A stretch of DNA of 64,000 nucleotides, from contig NZ_BJHV01000001.1 in assembly GCF_005405925.1 (NCBI RefSeq), forward strand, positions 4,154,001 to 4,218,000, read 5' to 3'. This DNA is from Streptomyces antimycoticus (GTDB lineage: Bacteria > Actinomycetota > Actinomycetes > Streptomycetales > Streptomycetaceae). The first letter of the stretch is position 1. Every line of letters starts with the position of its first letter. The notes beneath the pieces were generated by a model. That model ran no database searches, had not been told where the DNA came from, and worked only from the letters and a program-made list of their open reading frames with translations. Of the stretch, positions 1-11,865 are shown piece after piece. A program made the position numbers and the translations under genes.

Positions 1-660
1 GGCGAGCAGGATGGAGTCCAGCAGCGTCATATCGGACACATAGGTCGCCAGGCAGACGTGGAGCAGGGGGTGGTCGGCGACGCCGTCCAGTTTGCCGTTG
101 GTCCGGAACCAAACCTGCGACTTGGGCTCGCGCGGCCGTCCGACGCTGCCGAAGGGCGGCTCGTCCACGTACCGCAGATCGATCGAGGCCCGCGCCTGGA
201 GCATCCGCTGGGTCACCCCGGGGCCGAAGAGGTGCTCATAGCGGGGCAGCAGCTCATCGGCGGTGGGCAGGGTGAGCGGGTCCGGTACGTCCGGCATCGG
301 CTCCTGGTGCTCGAGGCCGTCCTCGTAGAGCTGGAAGGAGGCCGAGAGATGGAAGATCGGCTGCCCGTGCTGGACGGCGACCACCCGGCGGGTGGTGAAG
401 GAGTGGCCGTCCCGGATCCGGTCGACGGTGTAGACGATGGGCGCCCCGGGGTCGCCGGGCCGCAGGAAGTACGCGTGCAGCGAATGCGCCGGGCGGTCCT
501 CGGGGACGGTGCGGCCCGCGGCGACCAGGGCCTGGGCGGCGACCTGACCGCCGAAGACCCGCGGTACGAGGGGGGCGGCGTCGCTGGTGCCACGGAAGAT
601 GTCCTCCTCGATCTGCTCGAGATCGAGCAGATCGAGAAGGCTCTGAAGTGCGTCATTCAT
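1..660 (-). CDS. tesB: acyl-CoA thioesterase II (TesB-like), 3' end beyond window
   Basis: Hydrolyses acyl-CoA to free fatty acid and CoA in the cytoplasm. Translating from the ATG at 658-660 gives MNDALQSLLDLLDLEQIEED, followed by FGGQVAAQALVAA and SLHAYFLRPGD, the usual opening of the double-hotdog TesB family (normally about 285-300 residues). The reading frame is open to the window edge, so about 220 residues are present and the C-terminal hotdog is cut off. It lies 59 bases downstream of an acyl-CoA dehydrogenase on the same strand, which suggests co-transcription in fatty-acyl-CoA turnover. The identity is from conserved N-terminal sequence only; the catalytic Asp-Gln/Thr set lies partly outside the window. 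Confidence 0.85.
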   Translation of the reverse strand, partial: MNDALQSLLDLLDLEQIEEDIFRGTSDAAPLVPRVFGGQVAAQALVAAGRTVPEDRPAHSLHAYFLRPGDPGAPIVYTVDRIRDGHSFTTRRVVAVQHGQPIFHLSASFQLYEDGLEHQEPMPDVPDPLTLPTADELLPRYEHLFGPGVTQRMLQARASIDLRYVDEPPFGSVGRPREPKSQVWFRTNGKLDGVADHPLLHVCLATYVSDMTLLDSILLA

Positions 661-719
661 GGTTCAAGCAGTCTTGCAGAACTGGATTGCGGTCCTGTTG
701 CCGCCGCTCATGACGGTCG

Positions 720-1877
720 TCACAGCCCCATCGACTTGGCGACGATGGACCGCATGACCTCGCTGGTGCCGCCGTAGATCCGGTTGACGCGGGTGTCCGC
801 GTACAGCCGGGCTATGGGGTACTCCATCATGTAGCCGTAACCGCCGTGGAGCTGCAGGCACTTGTCGATGACGACGGCGGCGCGCTCGGTGGTGAAGAGC
901 TTGGCGGAGGCGGCGTCGGCGGCGGTCAGCTCATCGGCGTCATGCGCGTCCAGGGCCCGGTCCACGACCGCCTGCATCGCGTCCACCTCGGACTGGCAGT
1001 CGGCGAGCACGAACTTGGTGTTCTGGAACGACGCCACCGCCTGGCCGAAGACCGTGCGGTCGCGGACGTATTCGGTGGCGAACCGGACGGCCGCCGCGGC
1101 CTGTGCGTACGCCCCGACGGCGATGCCCAGGCGCTCCTGCGGCAGATTGTGGGTGAGGTAGCCGAACGCCTTGCCCTCCTCGCCCAGCAGGTCCTCCACC
1201 GGCACCTTGACGTCGGTGAAGGAGAGCTCGGCGGTGTCGGAGGTCTTCAGGCCCAGCTTCTCCAGCTTGCGGCCGACCGCGTAGCCCTCGCTCTTGGTGT
1301 CGACCACGAGGATGGATATGCCGCCGCGGCGGTCCTCGGGGGTGGCCGGGGCGGTGCGGGCGCAGACCAGCACCCGGTCGGCCAGGACGCCGCCGGTGAT
1401 GAAGGTCTTGGCGCCGTTGAGGACGTAGTGGGTGCCGTCCTCGGAGAGCTTGGCGGTGGTCTTCATGCCCGCCAGGTCCGAGCCGGTGCCGGGCTCGGTC
1501 ATGGCGATGGCGGTCATCAGGTCGCCGGTGACGAAGGAGGGCAGCCAGCGCTGCTTCTGCTCCTCGTTGGCGTACTTGAGGAGGTACGGCAGGCACAGCG
1601 CGGTGTGGACGCTGCTGCCGCCGAAGCTGACCCCGGCGCGGGCGGTCTCCTCGGTGATGACGGCGTTGAACTTGAAGCTGGTCTCGCCCGCCCCGCCGTA
1701 CTCCTCGGGCACCTCGATGCCGAAGACACCCAGCTCGCCGAGCTTCTTGTAGAAGTCGCGCGGGGCCTGGCCGGCCTCCCGCCACTGGTCGTAGTACGGC
1801 ACGACCTCGGCCGCGATGAAGTCGCGGATGGTCTCCCGGAACGCCTCGTGGTCCTCGTTGAACACCGTGCGGCGCAT
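720..1877 (-). CDS. acyl-CoA dehydrogenase
   Basis: FAD flavoenzyme that introduces the alpha,beta double bond in acyl-CoA. The 385-residue length is normal for the family. Visible marks are MTEPGTGSDLAGMKTTA (FAD/substrate region), LQLHGGYGYMMEYPIARLYAD and the C-terminal IYGGTSEVMRSIVAKSMG. The start at 1877 is chosen because TAAGGAGGG lies 9 bases upstream; a longer open frame to 1970 adds only low-complexity residues. The glutamate that is catalytic in MCAD (YEGTS) is Gly here, as in long-chain-type enzymes whose base lies in another helix, so the substrate may be long or unusual. It is transcribed divergently from nothing nearby; a TetR gene on the same strand lies upstream. Confidence 0.88.
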   Translation of the reverse strand: MRRTVFNEDHEAFRETIRDFIAAEVVPYYDQWREAGQAPRDFYKKLGELGVFGIEVPEEYGGAGETSFKFNAVITEETARAGVSFGGSSVHTALCLPYLLKYANEEQKQRWLPSFVTGDLMTAIAMTEPGTGSDLAGMKTTAKLSEDGTHYVLNGAKTFITGGVLADRVLVCARTAPATPEDRRGGISILVVDTKSEGYAVGRKLEKLGLKTSDTAELSFTDVKVPVEDLLGEEGKAFGYLTHNLPQERLGIAVGAYAQAAAAVRFATEYVRDRTVFGQAVASFQNTKFVLADCQSEVDAMQAVVDRALDAHDADELTAADAASAKLFTTERAAVVIDKCLQLHGGYGYMMEYPIARLYADTRVNRIYGGTSEVMRSIVAKSMGL

Positions 1878-2047
1878 TGGCGCGGCCCTCCTTACGGCTG
1901 AGCCGCCGCCGCTGCGCGGACCGGCCGACCGCCGTCGTGATTCCTCAACTGATAGCTTGGCGACACTCACCTAAGCGCTTGCTCAGTGAAAGCTACCCGT
2001 GAGTCACCAGGGCTGTCCAGCCCCCTCTCATAGGGGCTCGGTTCGCC

Positions 2048-2674
2048 TTACGAGGCCCGGTTCACATCCCCGTCCACACCGTGGGCACCACCGAAGGCAC
2101 CAAGGGCCAGGCGGTGCAGCAGGGCGGCGGTGGCCGCGCGCCCCGGGAGGGCGCCGGGGCGGCCGAGGTGGGGCGTGGAGTTGAGCAGCCCGAAGACGGC
2201 GTGGACACACGCACGGGCCTCGGCCTCGGCGAGCCGGGGGTAGACCTCGCGCACCACCTCGACCCACAGCTCCACGTACTGCCGCTGGAGCGAGCGCACC
2301 AGCTTGCGGTCGGTGTCCCGCAGCCGGTCCAGCTCGCGGTCGTGGAGGATGATCAGCGGGCGGTCGTCGAGGGCGAAGTCGATATGGCCCTCGATCAGCG
2401 AGTCCAGCACCTCGGCCGGGGCGAGCCCGGCCCCCTCCCCCTCGGCCGCGCGCCGCTTGCCGCCCGTCAGCAGCCGGCCGCTGATGCCGACCAGCAGCTC
2501 GGCGAGCATCGCCTCCTTGCCGGGGAAGTGGCGGTAGAGACCGGGGCCACTGATGCCGACCGCGGCGCCTATCTCATCGACGCCGACGCCATGGAAGCCG
2601 CGCTCGGCGAAGAGGCGGGCGGCCTCCCTGAGGATCTGCTCGCGGCGGGTCGGGGCGGCTGCTTGCGTGCTCAT
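2048..2674 (-). CDS. TetR/AcrR-family transcriptional regulator of the acyl-CoA catabolic operon
   Basis: A 208-residue one-domain repressor. The N-terminal helix-turn-helix is clear (REQILREAARLFAERGFHG, then VGISGPGLYRHFPGKEAML), and the C-terminal part is the variable ligand-binding half. The gene is divergent from the carboxylase/lyase/dehydrogenase operon, and the 93-base gap holds a paired inverted repeat, so it most likely represses that operon and itself, with an acyl-CoA as probable inducer. This role is inferred from position; TetR regulators next to leucine/fatty acid catabolic genes commonly work this way. The start ATG at 2672-2674 keeps the normal short leader before the HTH. 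Confidence 0.88.
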   Translation of the reverse strand: MSTQAAAPTRREQILREAARLFAERGFHGVGVDEIGAAVGISGPGLYRHFPGKEAMLAELLVGISGRLLTGGKRRAAEGEGAGLAPAEVLDSLIEGHIDFALDDRPLIILHDRELDRLRDTDRKLVRSLQRQYVELWVEVVREVYPRLAEAEARACVHAVFGLLNSTPHLGRPGALPGRAATAALLHRLALGAFGGAHGVDGDVNRAS

Positions 2675-2696
2675 GAAATCGATTCTAGACAGCCGG

Positions 2697-2741
2697 GTTA
2701 GTGGTCGTTAACCTGGTGGTAACTAGTTAACGTTCACTAAC
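2697..2741. promoter_or_regulatory. paired inverted-repeat operator between tetR and carboxylase operon
   Basis: GTTAGTGGTCGTTAAC (2697-2712) is repeated in inverted orientation as GTTAACGTTCACTAAC (2726-2741); 14 of 16 positions agree, with 13 bases between. Each arm is itself a near-palindrome, so the region could hold two TetR dimers. It lies between the two divergent start codons (2674 and 2768). The region is strikingly AT-rich against its surroundings. Regulation by the adjacent TetR protein is inferred. Confidence 0.65.
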
Positions 2742-2767
2742 GGTACCGAGCGAGGGGGCTCGCAGCC

Positions 2768-4420
2768 ATGGAGCAGGCACCGGCGCTGCACAGCGGCGCC
2801 GACCCGGCGTCCGACGCCTGGAAGGCCAATGAGGCCGCGCACCGCGAGCTGGCCGCGCGGCTGCGCGAGAAGCTGGCCGTGGCGCGGCTGGGCGGCGGGG
2901 AGAGGGCGCGGGCGCGGCACACCGCGCGCGGCAAGCTGCTGCCGCGCGACCGGGTGGACACACTGCTGGATCCGGGCTCCCCGTTCCTGGAGCTGGCCCC
3001 GCTCGCCGCCGAGGGGATGTACGAGGGCCAGGCCCCGGCGGCGGGGGTGATCGCCGGGATCGGCCGGGTGTCCGGCCGTGAGGTGGTCGTGGTCGCCAAT
3101 GACGCCACCGTCAAGGGCGGCACGTACTACCCGATGACGGTGAAGAAGCATCTGCGTGCCCAGGAGGTCGCGCTGGAGAACCACCTGCCGTGCGTCTATC
3201 TGGTCGACTCCGGCGGTGCCTTCCTCCCCATGCAGGACGAGGTCTTCCCCGACCGCGACCACTTCGGGCGGATCTTCTACAACCAGGCGCGGCTGTCCGG
3301 CTCCGGGATCCCGCAGGTCGCGGCGGTGATGGGGTCCTGCACGGCGGGCGGGGCGTATGTCCCGGCGATGAGCGACGAGGCCGTCATCGTGCGCGGGCAG
3401 GGCACGATCTTCCTGGGCGGGCCGCCGCTGGTGAAGGCGGCCACCGGGGAGGTCGTCTCGGCGGAGGAGCTGGGCGGCGGCGAGGTCCACTCCCGGGTCT
3501 CGGGCGTGACCGACCATCTGGCCGAGGACGACGCCCACGCGCTGCGGATCGTCCGCTCCATCGTCGCCACCCTGCCGCCGTCCGCGATGCGCCAGGGGTC
3601 GCCGCCGTGGGCGCTGGAGCCCTCCCAGGAGCCCGCGGTCGATCCGGCGGGGCTCTACGGGGCGGTTCCGGTCGACTCGCGCACGCCGTATGACGTGCGG
3701 GAGGTCATCGCGCGGCTGGTGGACGGCTCGCGGTTCGCCGAATTCAAGGCCGAGTTCGGCACCACACTGGTCACGGGCTTCGCGCGGATCATGGGCCACC
3801 CGGTGGGCATCGTCGCCAACAACGGCATCCTGTTCTCCGAATCGGCCCAGAAGGGCGCCCATTTCATCGAGCTGTGCGACCAGCGCGGCATCCCCCTGGT
3901 CTTCCTGCAGAACATCTCGGGATTCATGGTGGGCCGCAGCTATGAGGCGGGCGGTATCGCCAAGCACGGCGCCAAGATGGTCACCGCCGTGGCCTGCACC
4001 CGCGTCCCCAAGCTGACGGTCGTGATCGGCGGTTCCTACGGCGCGGGCAACTACTCGATGTGCGGCCGCGCCTATTCGCCGCGCTTCCTGTGGATGTGGC
4101 CCAACGCCAAGATCTCGGTGATGGGCGGTGAGCAGGCCGCCTCCGTGCTCGCCACCGTCAAGCGCGACCAGATGGAGGCGCGCGGGGAGGAGTGGAGCGC
4201 CGAGGAGGAGGAGACGTTCCGGGCCCCGGTCCGCGAGCAGTACGAGGCGCAGGGAAACGCGTATTACGCCACCGCCCGGCTGTGGGACGACGGTGTGATC
4301 GACCCCCTGGAGACCCGCACGGTGCTCGGCCTCGCCCTGACGGCCTGCGCCAACGCACCGCTGCCCGGCCGTACGGCCACCGAGCCCGCGGCGCCCGGCT
4401 ACGGCGTCTTCCGGATGTGA
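2768..4420 (+). CDS. acyl-CoA carboxylase beta (carboxyltransferase) subunit, methylcrotonyl-CoA type
   Basis: Transfers the carboxyl group from biotin to the acyl-CoA in the biotin-dependent carboxylase. The 550 residues match the usual 530-550. The N-terminal crotonase-like half carries the oxyanion motif [16 protein letters not shown] near residue 188, and the C-terminal half has [20 protein letters not shown] near 421, a pattern typical of methylcrotonyl-CoA carboxylase beta rather than AccB/PccB. It heads an operon with the alpha subunit, HMG-CoA lyase and acyl-CoA dehydrogenase, which fits leucine catabolism (3-methylcrotonyl-CoA to 3-methylglutaconyl-CoA). A GAGGGGG ribosome site precedes the ATG. 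No methylglutaconyl-CoA hydratase is visible in the operon. Confidence 0.9.
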   Translation: MEQAPALHSGADPASDAWKANEAAHRELAARLREKLAVARLGGGERARARHTARGKLLPRDRVDTLLDPGSPFLELAPLAAEGMYEGQAPAAGVIAGIGRVSGREVVVVANDATVKGGTYYPMTVKKHLRAQEVALENHLPCVYLVDSGGAFLPMQDEVFPDRDHFGRIFYNQARLSGSGIPQVAAVMGSCTAGGAYVPAMSDEAVIVRGQGTIFLGGPPLVKAATGEVVSAEELGGGEVHSRVSGVTDHLAEDDAHALRIVRSIVATLPPSAMRQGSPPWALEPSQEPAVDPAGLYGAVPVDSRTPYDVREVIARLVDGSRFAEFKAEFGTTLVTGFARIMGHPVGIVANNGILFSESAQKGAHFIELCDQRGIPLVFLQNISGFMVGRSYEAGGIAKHGAKMVTAVACTRVPKLTVVIGGSYGAGNYSMCGRAYSPRFLWMWPNAKISVMGGEQAASVLATVKRDQMEARGEEWSAEEEETFRAPVREQYEAQGNAYYATARLWDDGVIDPLETRTVLGLALTACANAPLPGRTATEPAAPGYGVFRM

Positions 4421-4434
4421 GGGGGATGCACCAG

Positions 4435-6932
<2,498 letters not shown>

Positions 6933-6933
<1 letters not shown>

Positions 6934-7865
6934 TGACCCTCCCCATGACCGTCCCGGCCCCCGGGCTGCCCGCCCGGGTCCGTATCCATGAGGTGGGCCC
7001 GCGGGACGGGCTGCAGAACGAGAAGGCGCTGGTCCCGGTGGCCATCAAGGCCGAGTTCATCCGGCGGCTCGCCGAGGCCGGTCTCACCACCATCGAGGCC
7101 ACCAGCTTCGTCCATCCCCAGTGGGTTCCCCAACTGGCGGACGCCGAGGAGCTGATGCCGCTGATCGACGACGTGGCCGCCCGGCTCCCCGTGCTCGTGC
7201 CCAATGAGCGCGGTCTCGACCGCGCCCTCGCGCTGGGCGCGCGCGAGATCGCCGTCTTCGCCAGCGCCACGGAGTCCTTCGCCAAGGCCAATCTCAACCG
7301 CACGGTGGACGGCGCGCTGGAGATGTTCGAGCCGGTCGTCGCCAAGGCCAAGGACGCGGGCGTGGCCGTGCGCGGCTATCTGTCGATGTGCTTCGGCGAC
7401 CCGTGGGAGGGGCAGGTCCCGATCTCCCAGACCGTCTCGGTCAGCCGCCGCCTGCTGGACATGGGATGCGACGAGATCAGCCTCGGCGACACCATCGGCG
7501 TGGCCACCCCCGGCCATGTGCAGGAGCTGCTGGCCACGCTCAACGAGGCGGGCGTCACCAACGACCGGCTCGCCGTGCACTTCCACGACACCTACGGCCA
7601 GGCACTGGCCAACACCCTCGCCGCGCTCCAGCACGGCGTGACCACCGTCGACGCCTCCGCCGGTGGCCTCGGCGGCTGCCCCTACGCCAAGAGCGCCACC
7701 GGCAATCTCGCCACCGAAGACCTCGTGTGGATGCTCGACGGCCTCGGCATCGAGACCGGGGTCGACATCGGCCGTCTCACCGCCACCAGCGTGTGGATGG
7801 CCCGGCATCTGGGCCGGCCCAGCCCGTCCCGCACCGTTCGCGCCCTCTCCCAGAAGGAGACCTGA
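6933..7865 (+). CDS. hydroxymethylglutaryl-CoA lyase
   Basis: Cleaves 3-hydroxy-3-methylglutaryl-CoA to acetyl-CoA and acetoacetate, the last step of leucine catabolism. The TIM-barrel signature is complete: EVGPRDGLQNEK at the N-terminus, EATSFVHPQWVPQLADAE, HFHDTYGQALAN, and the cysteine loop GLGGCPYAKSATGN near residue 243. The 310-residue length is typical. The ATG at 6933 overlaps the preceding stop codon (TGATG); a GTG three bases earlier (6930) is an alternative start. The overlap implies translational coupling with the carboxylase alpha gene. Confidence 0.93.
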
Positions 7866-7868
7866 GCC

Positions 7869-9035
7869 ATGCCGATCGACCACCGACTCTCCCCCGAACA
7901 CGAGGAACTGCGCCGCACCGTCGAGGCGTTCGCGCATGATGTGGTCGCCCCCAAGATCGGGGAGTACTGGGAGCACCACGAGTTCCCGTACGAGATCGTC
8001 CGCGAGATGGGCCGGATGGGCCTGTTCGGCCTGCCCTTCCCGGAGGAATACGGCGGCATGGGCGGGGACTACTTCGCGCTCTGCCTCGCCCTGGAGGAGC
8101 TGGCCCGGGTGGACTCCTCGGTGGCGATCACCCTCGAGGCGGGCGTCTCCCTCGGCGCGATGCCGATCTTCCTCTACGGCACCGAGGAGCAGAAGCGCAC
8201 CTGGCTGCCGGGGCTCTGCTCCGGTGAGACCCTGGGCGCGTTCGGCCTGACCGAGCCCGGCGGCGGCTCGGACGCGGGCGCCACCCGCACCACGGCCCGG
8301 CTGGACGAGGCCACCGGCGAGTGGGTGATCAACGGCACCAAGTGCTTCATCACCAACTCCGGTACGGACATCACCGCGCTGGTCACCGTCACCGCCGTCA
8401 CCGGCCGCAAGGAGGACGGCCGCCCCGAGATCTCCTCGATCATCGTGCCGTCCGGCACCCCCGGCTTCACCGTGGCCGCCCCCTACTCCAAGGTCGGGTG
8501 GAACGCGTCGGACACCCGCGAGCTGTCCTTCGCCGACTGCCGGGTCCCGGCCGCGAATCTGCTGGGCGCCGAGGCCCGGGGCTACGCCCAGTTCCTGCGG
8601 ATACTGGACGAGGGCCGGATCGCGATCTCCGCCCTGGCCACCGGGCTCGCCCAGGGCTGTGTGGACGAGTCGGTGGCGTACGCCAGGACCCGCGAGGCGT
8701 TCGGCCGCCCCATCGGCGCCAACCAGGCCATCCAGTTCAAGCTGGCCGATATGGAGATGCGCGCCCATATGGCCCGGGTCGCCTGGCGGGACGCGGCCTC
8801 CCGCCTCGTCCTCGGCGAGCCGTTCAAGAAGGAGGCGTCGATCGCGAAGCTCTACTCCTCCGAGATCGCGGTGGACAACGCCCGCGAGGCCACCCAGATC
8901 CACGGTGGCTACGGCTTTATGAACGAGTATCCGGTGGCCCGGATGTGGCGCGACTCCAAGATCCTGGAGATCGGCGAGGGCACCAGCGAGGTCCAGCGGA
9001 TGCTGATCGCGCGGGAGCTGGGCTTCGCGAGCTGA
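7869..9035 (+). CDS. acdH: acyl-CoA dehydrogenase (isovaleryl/branched-chain type, AcdH-like)
   Basis: Last gene of the catabolic operon, 3 bases after the lyase, with GAAGGAG at the end of the preceding gene as ribosome site. It has 388 residues. FGLTEPGGGSDAG and the C-terminal IHGGYGFMNEYPVARMWRD and GEGTSEVQRMLIAREL are standard for the family; unlike the dehydrogenase at 720-1877 it keeps the Glu of the EGTSE motif. With the carboxylase and lyase it would supply 3-methylcrotonyl-CoA from isovaleryl-CoA. The substrate is inferred from the operon; S. coelicolor AcdH, its likely counterpart, is broad for short branched chains. Confidence 0.88.
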   Translation: MPIDHRLSPEHEELRRTVEAFAHDVVAPKIGEYWEHHEFPYEIVREMGRMGLFGLPFPEEYGGMGGDYFALCLALEELARVDSSVAITLEAGVSLGAMPIFLYGTEEQKRTWLPGLCSGETLGAFGLTEPGGGSDAGATRTTARLDEATGEWVINGTKCFITNSGTDITALVTVTAVTGRKEDGRPEISSIIVPSGTPGFTVAAPYSKVGWNASDTRELSFADCRVPAANLLGAEARGYAQFLRILDEGRIAISALATGLAQGCVDESVAYARTREAFGRPIGANQAIQFKLADMEMRAHMARVAWRDAASRLVLGEPFKKEASIAKLYSSEIAVDNAREATQIHGGYGFMNEYPVARMWRDSKILEIGEGTSEVQRMLIARELGFAS

Positions 9036-9047
9036 GCCACCACGAGG

Positions 9048-9078
9048 TGGGTCCCGGGGGCAGCACCCCCGGGACCCA
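9048..9078. terminator. bidirectional hairpin between convergent genes
   Basis: TGGGTCCCGGGGG (9048-9060) pairs perfectly with CCCCCGGGACCCA (9066-9078) around a 5-base loop. It sits between the convergent stop codons at 9035 and 9110, so it can serve both. There is no T-tract, as is usual in Streptomyces. Confidence 0.75.
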
Positions 9079-9109
9079 GCCCCAGCACCAGCACCGTGCC
9101 GGGAGAGGC

Positions 9110-10743
9110 TCAGCTCGTGGGCCAGGGGATCTGCGGGGAGTGGTAGTACGTGATGCCCATGGCGTCCCAGCGGGGGCCCTGCGCCGCCACCCGGACCCGG
9201 TAGCTCTCCCAGTCATGTGCGCTCGCGGGCGACCAGCCGAGCTCGGCGATGCCGGGGAGGCGGGGGAAGGCCATGTACTCGATGTGCGCGCTGGTCTCGA
9301 GGGTCTCCGACCACAGCGGCGCCTCGACACCGAGCACCGAGGAGGCCGGGGCGTCCTTGATGTAGGTGCCCGGGTCCCAGTCGTAGGACTGCTTCGCCTC
9401 GACGTACCCGGCCCAGTTCTGCCCCAGCGGCGTGTTGGCGTCGTACTTCATGTCCAGATAGGCGCGGTTGGCCGGTGAGAGGATCAGCTGGGTGCCCGCC
9501 TTGGCCGCGTCCGCGACCTCCTTCTCGCTCCCGTCCGTTCCCCAGTACTGGGCGATCGCGCCCTTCGCGGGGTGCGCACCGGTGAGCTGATGCCAGCCGA
9601 TCACCGTCTTGCCGTACTTGGCGACCACCGGCTGCACCCGGTCCATGAAGGCCACATAGTCCTCATGGCTGGTGGAGTGGGCCTCGTCCCCGCCGATGTG
9701 GAGGTAGGGGCCGGGGGTGAGCGCGGCGAGCTCGCGGATGACGTCGTCCACGAAGTCGTACGTCACGTCCTTCGGCACGCACAGCGAGCTGAAACCGACG
9801 TCGGTCCCGGTGTAGAGCGGCGGGGCGACGCCGTCGCAGTTGAGCTCCGCGTAGGAGGCGAGCGCCGCGTTGGTGTGGCCCGGCATGTCGATCTCGGGGA
9901 CGACGGTCAGCTCACGGCTGGCCGCGTAGCTCACGATCTCGCGGTAGTCGTCCTTGGTGTAGTAGCCGCCCGGGCCGCCTCCGACCTGGGTGGAGCCGCC
10001 GTACGTGGCCAGCCGCGGCCAGGAGTCGAGCGCGATCCGCCACCCCTGGTCGTCCGAGAGGTGCAGATGGAGCCTGTTGATCTTGTAGAGGGCCAGCTGG
10101 TCGATGTAGCGCTTGACCTGGTCCACGCCGAAGAAGTGCCGGGAGACATCGAGCATCGCGCCCCGCCAGGCATAGCGCGGCTCATCGGTGATGGTGCCGG
10201 CGGAGATCCGCCAGGGGCCCGCCTGCCGGTTGGTGCGCTCGATCGACGCGGGCAGCAGCTGCCGCAGCGTCTGGACGCCGTGGAACAGCCCCGCGGAGGC
10301 GCGCGCGGTGACGGTGATCGCGCGGCCGGTCACCTCCAGCCGGTATCCCTCCGCGCCCAGCTTCGACACCGCGGCGGCCTTGGGCGTCAGCCGCAGCCTG
10401 ATGCCGTCGCCGCCCGCCCGCGCGGTGACGGGCAGCCGATAGCCGGTGGCGGGGCGCAGCACCGTCGCGAGGTAGTCGGCCACCCGGCGTGCCGAGCGCG
10501 CCGAGCCGTCGGAGCCGGAGACCCGGATGGGGGTGTCGGGGTGGATCGCGTACGAGCCCGCCGCGGGCCGTACGGACGCGGGCGCGGGCACGACCCGGTC
10601 GAGGGGGTCGGGGCGGCCGCGGCGTCCGGGGCGGAGGACGAGGGGGAAGCCGGAGCGGCGGAGGCGGAGGAGGCTGCGGTCCCCGCCCCGGCGACCACGG
10701 TCAGCAGGAGGGAACACAGAAGTCGGGCACGACGTCGTCTCAC
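9110..10743 (-). CDS. secreted GH20 beta-N-acetylhexosaminidase, apparent 1-nt frameshift near the signal peptide
   Basis: Releases terminal GlcNAc from chito-oligosaccharides outside the cell. The catalytic barrel contains LHLHLSDDQGWRI, VPEIDMPGHTNAA and the acid pair HIGGDEAHST, typical of GH20. The only sensible signal peptide (V/M-RRRRARLLCSLLLTVVAG, ending SASAAPA) is in a different frame and starts at GTG 10743, behind AAGGG. The two frames join if one base is added to the G5 run at 10603-10607 (giving APTPLDRVV), for a 544-residue protein. The in-frame alternative start at 10771 gives an Arg/Cys-rich nonsense N-terminus. Most likely a sequencing error; otherwise the export signal is broken. 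A DasR-like site lies just upstream. Confidence 0.85.
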
Positions 10744-10799
10744 AGGGGGTCCCTTCAACGCAACGTGGCATCTTGGGTACCGCGACGCCCAGTTGCGGT

Positions 10800-10815
10800 C
10801 AAGGTGTAGACCAAT
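10800..10815. promoter_or_regulatory. DasR-like (dre) operator upstream of hexosaminidase
   Basis: The 16 bases contain GGTGTAGACC, one mismatch from the GGTCTAGACC core of the DasR consensus, and match about 11 of 16 positions overall. The site is 57 bases upstream of the hexosaminidase GTG and also just upstream of the divergent DUF4429 gene. DasR (not in this window) is the GlcNAc-responsive GntR repressor of aminosugar genes in Streptomyces. Assignment is by consensus recall only. Confidence 0.5.
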
Positions 10816-10846
10816 GTGTCGCTGTGGGCCTGTCAGAATTCCCCGC

Positions 10847-11755
10847 ATGGCGGAAATCACCCAGCGCGATGGCGCCTGGAGCTTTGACGGGGAAGCGATC
10901 CGGATCGTCCCGGGGCGGGACCGCAGCGTGCACGTCGTACGGCAGGCGCTCGGCGAACTGACCGTCCCGCTGGTGGCCTTGGCCGGTGTCGCCTACGAGC
11001 CGGGGCGCAAGTCGGGCCGACTGCGGCTGCGGCTGCGCGAGGGGGCGGACCCGCTGCTGCAGACCACCGGCGGCAAGCTGCCGGACGCCGCCGATCCGTA
11101 TCAGCTCTCGGTGGAACCGGAGCGCAGGGATCTCGCCGAGTATCTGGTCGACGAGGTCCGCCAGGGCCTGGCCCTGGATCAGGTGCCGCCCGGCCCCTGC
11201 GACCACTATGTGCTGCCCGGCCCCTCGGTGCCGGTGTCGGCCTCGGCGGGCGACGCCACGGCCTCGTTCGACGGTGAGCGGATCCGGCTGGACTGGAACT
11301 GGAAGACCGAGGACTCGAAGAAGTCCGGCGGCCCCCGCACGATCCTCCTGCTGGACCTGGAGCTGGTGGAGTGGGTCCCGGCCGCCGGGCTGGAGAACGG
11401 CTACCTCCGCTTCGTCGTGGCGAAGGCCACGGCGACGGCCGCGCCCAAGTACGACCCGCATGCCGTGGTGCTGTACGGCTTCAAGAAGGATCCGCTGATG
11501 GCGCTGGTCGCGGCGGCCGTCGTCGCGCGGATGCCGCATCCAGGGGCCCCGGCGAAGTCGCTCCCCGCCCAGCCGCCCGCCCCGGAGCCGCCCGCGGACA
11601 CCCCGCCCACCGGGGGCGACGAGGGAGACGTGGATCACGACGTCCTGCTGCGACGGCTGCGCGAACTCGGCGATCTCCACCAGAGCGGGATCCTCACCGA
11701 GGCGGAGTTCACCACCGCCAAACAGGCCGTGCTCCGCCGTTTTTCCGGCGCCTGA
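10847..11755 (+). CDS. DUF4429 and SHOCT domain protein
   Basis: A 302-residue cytoplasmic protein of unknown function, common in Streptomyces. The N-terminal two thirds (WSFDGEAIRIVPGRD, then a second ATASFDGERIRLDWNW) is a repeated DUF4429 fold. A Pro/Ala linker follows, then the C-terminal short helical SHOCT domain (LRRLRELGDLHQSGILTEAE, ending AKQAVLRRF), thought to mediate oligomerisation. The ATG at 10847 is chosen because the upstream in-frame extension lies antisense to the hexosaminidase and looks unlike protein. No membrane segments or signal peptide are seen. Confidence 0.82.
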   Translation: MAEITQRDGAWSFDGEAIRIVPGRDRSVHVVRQALGELTVPLVALAGVAYEPGRKSGRLRLRLREGADPLLQTTGGKLPDAADPYQLSVEPERRDLAEYLVDEVRQGLALDQVPPGPCDHYVLPGPSVPVSASAGDATASFDGERIRLDWNWKTEDSKKSGGPRTILLLDLELVEWVPAAGLENGYLRFVVAKATATAAPKYDPHAVVLYGFKKDPLMALVAAAVVARMPHPGAPAKSLPAQPPAPEPPADTPPTGGDEGDVDHDVLLRRLRELGDLHQSGILTEAEFTTAKQAVLRRFSGA

Positions 11756-11865
11756 GGCACGGCTTCCCGTCATCGAGGCCCTACTTTTCCGTCACTGAGG
11801 CCCACCCCTGCCCGATATCGGGCAGGAATGTTGCGAAACACTTCGCCGCATCGCAGTATCAACGG

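Noticed and set aside
9572..10846. In-frame N-terminal extension of the DUF4429 gene
   Set aside because: Runs antisense through the hexosaminidase and its residues have no sense; the ATG at 10847 is a better start.
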